A stretch of DNA of 64,000 nt from Cycas panzhihuaensis. Lineage: Eukaryota > Cycadophyta. The position numbers were made by a program, and so were the translations under genes. Of the stretch, positions 58,800-64,000 are shown one piece after another (the stretch's first letter is position 1; every line of letters starts with the position of its first letter). The stretch lies in NCBI GenBank assembly GCA_023213395.1, contig CM041465.1:180861741-180925740 (forward strand), read 5' to 3'. The notes below the pieces were generated by a model. The model saw nothing but the letters and a program-made list of their open reading frames with translations, was not told the DNA's origin and ran no database searches.

Positions 58800-60470
58800 T
58801 GGCAATCAACACTACTTTAATAAGTTTATAGATGAAGACAAACTATTTTGTGCATATCAAACATCCAAAGTTGATGAAACTTAGATTATTGATTCTGGAG
58901 CTTCACAACACATGACTGGAAGTGAAGAGCTCCTCACCGATATCAAAGAAGGTAAAGGTCAATTAGTGACCTTTGGGAATAATCAATCTGTTAAGATTTC
59001 TAGAACATGCACAATAACTCCATTTCATTCTTTATCAAATCATTCCTCTTCATTTCCCAATGGCAATGCCTATTTCATACCTTCAATGGATAAGAACTTA
59101 CTATCTATTAGCAAGTTGGACAAGCAACAAATAAGTGTCTTATTTAAAAATAGGAAATATGTAATCAATGACAAAGATGACTAAGTAGTAACTATTGGAT
59201 ATGAGAATCAAGGCCTCTACAAATTGGATGCAAATAATATAACACTTGATTCTGCTTACTCTGGTTCAATTGTCACTCCATACTTGTCCAAGATGCAACT
59301 TTGACATCAATGTCTAGGCCATTTGAGCTTAAACAATTTAAGGTAGATGATCAACAAGAATATGACACATGGGCTTCCAAAGATCTATGGCACAAAATGT
59401 CTTTGTGAAGCATGCATTATGGAGACTCAACATTGCTTGCCTTTCCCTAAAGGTAAAGCATGGCGTACATCACATCCTTTATAGCTGGTACACTCAGATT
59501 TATGTGGACCTATATCCACCATATCTTTTGGAGGAGCTTTTTATTACATCTCCTTCATTGATGACTTTTCTCACAAAGTCTAGATCTACTTCATCAAGCA
59601 CAAGTCTGAAGCTTTTTCCAAATTCAAAGAATTCAAGCTTGAAGTAGAAAACAAGTCTAGCCACTCAATCAAAACATTAAGGACAGATAATGGAGGTGAA
59701 TTTACTTCAAATGAATTCACCCAATACTGCTAGGATAATGGAATCCAGAGACAACTGACTATTCCTCACACTCCTCAACAAAATGGGGTCTCTAAGCGAA
59801 TGAACAGAACTTTGGCTAATAAAGCCAAAGTAATGATGCATGCACAAGGACTTACTCAAGCTTATTGGGTAGAAGCATTTCACACAGCTGCCTATGTGGC
59901 CAATCACAGTCCAACTATAATAGTCACTGATATGACACTTGAGGAGGCATGGTTTGGCAAAAAGCCTACTGTCAGCCATTTGAGGACTTTTGGGTGCATT
60001 GCTTATATGCACATTCTTGATTAGCAAAGGAAAAAATTAGACAAGCATAGTCTAAAATGCATCTTTGTAGGATATGCCATTTATAGCAAAGCCTACAAGT
60101 TGTATGATCCCATAGGGAAGAAAATGCATCTCTCAAGAGATGTCATCTTTGCTGAAGAAGATCATAAGGAGTTACAAACAACATCCATGCAACCTCCTAT
60201 TGACAAAGGCAAGAAGATTGTTAAGGCCTTCCTTCCCTCTCAATCTTCTGCACCATGTACATCATCTGCACCTATTGAACTGTCTACATCAATTGATTTT
60301 GCTCCACTTGATCCAAGCACATCTTCTGTTGATCAACAACCTAGACCAGAAGATCTTGAGGTTCAAGTTACTTTGATTCAAAAGTTACCAAAATGGTATA
60401 CACAAACAGTACAGGACGGCCACATTATTAAAGGAAAACGTCCATCAAAATACAGGCAGTAGACCAATTA
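58800..60470 (+). pseudogene. copia protease and integrase (C2)
   Basis: Protease motif IIDSGASQHMTGS (about 58888-58926) keeps the catalytic Asp, but the preceding Trp codon is a stop. Pre-integrase: 'CLGHLSLNNL' and 'CLCEACIME'. Core: 'LVHSDLCGPIS' (first Asp), 'TLRTDNGGEF' (second Asp, about 59680) and 'PQQNGVSKRMNRT' (about 59775), with Lys at the position of the catalytic Glu, as in C1. C-terminal blocks are 'HLRTFGCIAYMHILD' and 'CIFVGYAIYSKAYKLYDPIG'. Scattered stops. Confidence 0.92.
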
Positions 60471-61990
60471 TGCACTTATGGCTAAAGTGTTATGTGTTGA
60501 TGAGCCTTCCACTTTGAGGAGGCTTCTAAAAATGAAAATTAGAAGGCTATCATGGATGAAGAAATCCATTCTATTGAAAAGAATGGTACTTGGGATTTGG
60601 TTGAATTGCCTAAACATAAACATGAAATCAGTTGCAAATGGGTCTACAAGACCAAATTCCATTCTGATGGTTTACTTAAGTGGCAGAAGGCCTGCCTTGT
60701 GGCAAAAGGATTTAAACAAAAAAAAGGCATAGACTATGAAGAGACTTTTTCACCAATGGCAAATATGAATACCATCAGACTCATCTTGGCCTTAGCTGCT
60801 CAATGCAAATGGCCAGTCTATCAGATGGACGTGAAGAGCGCCTTTCTTAATAGCGATCTTCAGGAGGAGGTATATTTAGAGCAACCTCTCGGTTACAAAG
60901 TACAAGGCAAGGAGCATTTTGTATGTCGCCTAAAAAAGGTGTTATATGGCTTGAAACAAGCTCCAAGAGCATGGTACTCAAAGATCGATGATTACTTCTT
61001 GAGACATAGGTTTCATCAATCTACTTTTGATCCTTACCTATACATAAAACATGAAAAGAACCATGTCATTTTTGTTGCCTTGTATGTAGATGACTTAGTG
61101 ATCACTGGCAGTGACATTAAGATGATACACATTCTCCAAGATGACTTGAAGAGAAGTTTTGAGATGACTGATCTTGGACTTCTTCATTATTTGTTAGGCT
61201 TTGAGATATGGCACCAGCTAGGCTATATCTTCATCTCCCAAGCGAAATATTCTTGGGACATTTTGCAATAGTTCAAGATGCACGACTACAAACCAATGCC
61301 AACACCAATGGAGAATGGATCTAAGCTTACTCTCAATGAGGAAGCTGCACCTGTAGATCCCACACTTTACCGGTAGTTGATTGGGAACCTCATTTATCTC
61401 ACCAACACTCGACCAGACATTTCATTTGTAGTTGGGATTTGTTCACGATACATGTCTCAACCCAATTAGATACATTGAAATACAGCTAAATGCATACTTA
61501 AATACATCAAAGGCACATTGCATCATGGACTTGAGTATGCGCATAATGAGAACTTCATTCTAGAAGGGTTCTCAGATTCTGATTGGGCAGGTTGCCAAGA
61601 TAGTAGGAGATCAACCTCAAGATATTATTTTTCCCTTAGTTCAGCAGTTGTTTCATGGAGTTGCAAGAAGCAACCCAATGTTGCCTTGTCCTCCACCGAA
61701 GCAAAAAATAAAGCTGCAGTCAGCGCAGCTTGTGAGGCTATCTGGCTACGACAGATTCTTGAGGAACTTGGACTTGAGAAAAATCACCCCACCAGGATAT
61801 ATTGTGACAATCAAAGTGTACTCAAGTTAGAGAAGAATCTAGTCTTTCATGCATGGATAAAACACATCGAGGTTCACCATCACTTCATCAGAGAGCATAT
61901 GCAGAATGGTGAGATCAACCTCTAGTATAGACCTACAAAGGAGAAGACAGCTAATATCTTTACCAAGCCTCTTGGTAGAGAAAAGTTTGT
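60471..61990 (+). pseudogene. copia reverse transcriptase and RNase H (C2)
   Basis: One long reading (60552-61271) covers 'MDEEIHSIEKNGTWDLVELP', 'LVAKGFKQKKGIDYEETFSP', 'MDVKSAFLNSDLQEEVYLEQ', 'LYGLKQAPRAWYSKIDDY' and catalytic 'VALYVDDLVITGS' (about 61074-61112). After stops at 61269 and 61376, RNase H continues with 'FSDSDWAGCQDSRRSTSRYY', 'LSSTEAKNKAAVSAACEAIW', 'RIYCDNQSVLKLEKNL' and 'NIFTKPLGREKFVKF'. The polypurine tract follows at about 62035-62045. The catalytic residues look intact; only a few stops break it. Confidence 0.94.
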
Positions 61991-62045
61991 AAAATTCAAA
62001 GATGGTCTTAGTGTCTGACTTAACATTGTAAACAGTAAGGGGGGG

Positions 62046-62598
62046 TGTTAAACCTTATGTTTATATGTTAAGATTATGTACTTTATTTTTTATGTAATAT
62101 GTGTACTTTTGTACTTTAGGGGTGACTTATCACTTAAGTGATAAAATGCACACCCACATTCTTTCTAGTGATATAACGTTGTCACTAAAGGGTCAAACCC
62201 TCATGCATTTTTGCTCATATGAGAACCCAAAAGGACATATGTCCTACATGCAAGGCATGTATCTTGGATGTTTGAAACTTTTCAAACATCCAAGGCCTTA
62301 GGTCTCTCATTTCACTCTATATAATGAGACCTCTCCTTATTGTTTAATAAGAGAGTTGAGTCAGATTGTTATCTTTGTCACGGTTTGCTAATCAAACTGT
62401 TTATTCTTTTGAAGGTTGGACCAATTCCAACTCCACACATTAGGTACCATTTCTCTTACTCCTTCATTTTATGCTTTGTCTCTTATGCTTTCTTTCATCT
62501 TGAGAATATTATACTTGTTAAGTATTTGTGCTTCTAGAACTAGAGTGATCCTAGCTTCTAGATCTTGGGATTGTAAGGCCATTAGGTCTCTTTTCACA
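62046..62598 (+). repeat. 3' LTR of C2
   Basis: TGTTAAACCTTATGTTTAT to CTCTTTTCACA, 553 bp, roughly 5 percent different from the 5' LTR, with a small deletion near 62199 balanced by an insertion near 62365. Confidence 0.95.
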
Positions 62599-64000
62599 GG
62601 TGCAGGGTGGGGAACTTATTTTTTATGGTAATTTTATTGAATTCCCTATAATTGACGTAGAGGCAGAAGAAACCATTCTTTCTTCTAACTAATATGATTA
62701 GAGCTGCATAAGGGCTCTTGCTTAGTTGGATTATATCCATGTCCATGAGTTTGGTCATAAGTTTTTCAATTTCATTCTTTTGAAAGTGTGAGTTATAGAA
62801 GGGCCTCAGGCTGTTAGGGTCGTGATTAGATTGGAGGTCAACTGTATGATAGAAACCATGATCAAGTGAGGTAGTGGTGGGCAGAGGGGCAAATACCTAC
62901 TCGTATTAGGTAATGATGTCCTAGATACGTTGGTGAATTTGTGGTTTGATTTGAATATTATTGAGGTGAACTATGTGTCCTAGGTTAGATTGAAGATGGT
63001 GTTTCATACATCCTAGTAAGACCACTTAGTTAGGAGGGGACTGCATCCCATAAATTTTATGACTCTAATCCATTTGGTCTTTGAATGCAATGAATGGGTT
63101 GTTGGGGGAGTTATTTGTACTACAAGTCCCTAAGGTTTGCATCCACTGAATCTCCAAGATAACATTAGACCCTCATGTCAATAAGGCATAGAAATCTAAC
63201 ACCAAAACATAAGTGCCGATTTGGACCTAGAGGTTTTTAATAACACCAACATAATGGAGCTTTTAGTGCCATGACAAGGAACATGTGAAGCCAATTTTTG
63301 GTACTATATATAGGTTAAGTTGTTGAGCTATAGAGATATCAAGAGAATTGAGTGATACACCATTGTCAATCAAGATTGGTATTAGAGTCTTACAAAGAAT
63401 GCCTCTAATATATAAGGTTTTAGGACAAGAAGTGATGGTGACAATGGATAAGGATGCTTCAGGTTGAGGGTCTAGAGTGGAGTCTTTAGAGTCAGAATCA
63501 AAGGATTTGTTAAGGAACAGGGACAGGTCAATGGAAAAAACCATGCATTGCACCTTGCAAAAGTGGTTGTGCCTAGAAATCCAATATTCTACACATTGCA
63601 TATAGAGGTTGGCATTTAGTCAACATTGTGGTTCAGCTTCGAAAATTTAGACTCTTTTGATATATGGGTCGTCATTCTGTTGGTCGGCAACTAAGTGGAT
63701 GAGATCGTCCTAATGTAGTCTAGGACATGCAAAGTTTGATTGAGGATGGACAACATTGTCAAATCGAGGTTGCGATCACTAAAAGTTTGACTGCCGAGTG
63801 TGTGAAAACCAAGGGTTATCCCTTCGAGTAGTTGAGGCTCTATCAGTTATAAATTTCACCTCTATTACTTCAGCCCACTTGAAGGCTTCCTTGACGAAGT
63901 GAGTTGCCATTTTCTTTAGTTTCATCTAAATATGATCTTGGAGTCTAGCCACATAAGTATTGATCACTGTTTGTTTGTCCAAGTTTTGGCTTTGTGGCAG
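62599..64000 (-). pseudogene. gypsy chromovirus G4, gag, protease and RT N-terminus
   Basis: It continues G4 on the other side of C2; it aligns with 42110-43520 of G2. Minus strand 63601-63263 covers the gag finger ('WISRHNHFCKVQCMVF') and protease entry ('TLIPILIDNGVSLNSLDISI', where D-N-G stands for D-[ST]-G). RT entry lies at 62750-62600. The window ends inside gag. Confidence 0.85.

Larger units (their letters stand above)
55120..62598 (+). mobile_element. Full-length Ty1/copia retrotransposon C2
   Basis: LTRs 55120-55672 and 62046-62598 (553 bp each), PBS, long leader, gag, protease, integrase, RT, RNase H and polypurine tract are all present. Total 7479 bp. Flanks GGTAT (55115-55119) and GGTGC (62599-62603) are a decayed target duplication; G2 (42114-42118) supports GGTGC as the original. 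Same family as C1, opposite strand. Confidence 0.94.

Overview
This window looks like intronic or intergenic DNA from a land plant with a large, AT-rich, repeat-laden nuclear genome. Nearly everything is decayed LTR retrotransposon of the Ty1/copia and Ty3/gypsy superfamilies, carrying plant-type primer-binding sites (TGGTATCAAAGC / TGGTATCAGAGC, complementary to the 3' end of initiator tRNA-Met). A conifer or other gymnosperm is a reasonable guess: many old, internally decayed, nested elements and one small host exon with no second exon in view. The sequence does not prove the taxon.

The only host gene part I can support is one exon at 15957-16384 (+). It encodes the end of the lipoyl domain, a linker and the peripheral subunit-binding domain of the mitochondrial branched-chain alpha-keto acid dehydrogenase E2 subunit. 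It has clean AG/GT splice borders, no stop codon, and lies in a roughly 2.6-kb stretch (14460-17060) without recognisable transposon.

Left part (1-14459, +/-): copia RT/RNase H tail (1-870); a gypsy element, here G0, with gag, protease, RT and RNase H (2556-9157, +); a copia element, D, on the minus strand (9158-12578); a gypsy gag scrap (12580-13196, -); a copia 3' end, E, with its LTR (13197-14459, +). Middle (17061-27480): a gypsy integrase, G5 (-), split by a 2.24-kb insertion. Next comes a three-deep copia stack: J (-) hit by M (-), M hit by K (+), and K carrying a complete 326-bp TRIM in its leader.

Right part (27490-64000): gypsy G1 (-) received a full copia element, C1 (28586-38943, -), which itself received a complete small gag-only element, N (29727-32309, +). 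The G1 LTR received a full chromodomain gypsy, G2 (39254-45801, -). Then come a relative of C1 (C3, LTR and leader only, 46157-48498, -), gypsy G3 (48505-51713, -), a gypsy RT scrap (52290-53085, +), and gypsy G4 (-, 53086-55119 and 62599-64000), a sister of G2 that received a full copia element, C2 (55120-62598, +), a sister of C1. Perfect 5-bp target duplications frame C1, N, G2 and the TRIM.

The elements do not cooperate as a pathway. Polyproteins with gag, protease, integrase, RT and RNase H domains are present but all carry stops or frameshifts, so none looks autonomous now. The most notable items are the host exon, the gag-only element N with an unusual acidic region, the TRIM, a set of palindromes in the U3 of the C family with paired changes, and extra gag-like modules between protease and RT of G0.
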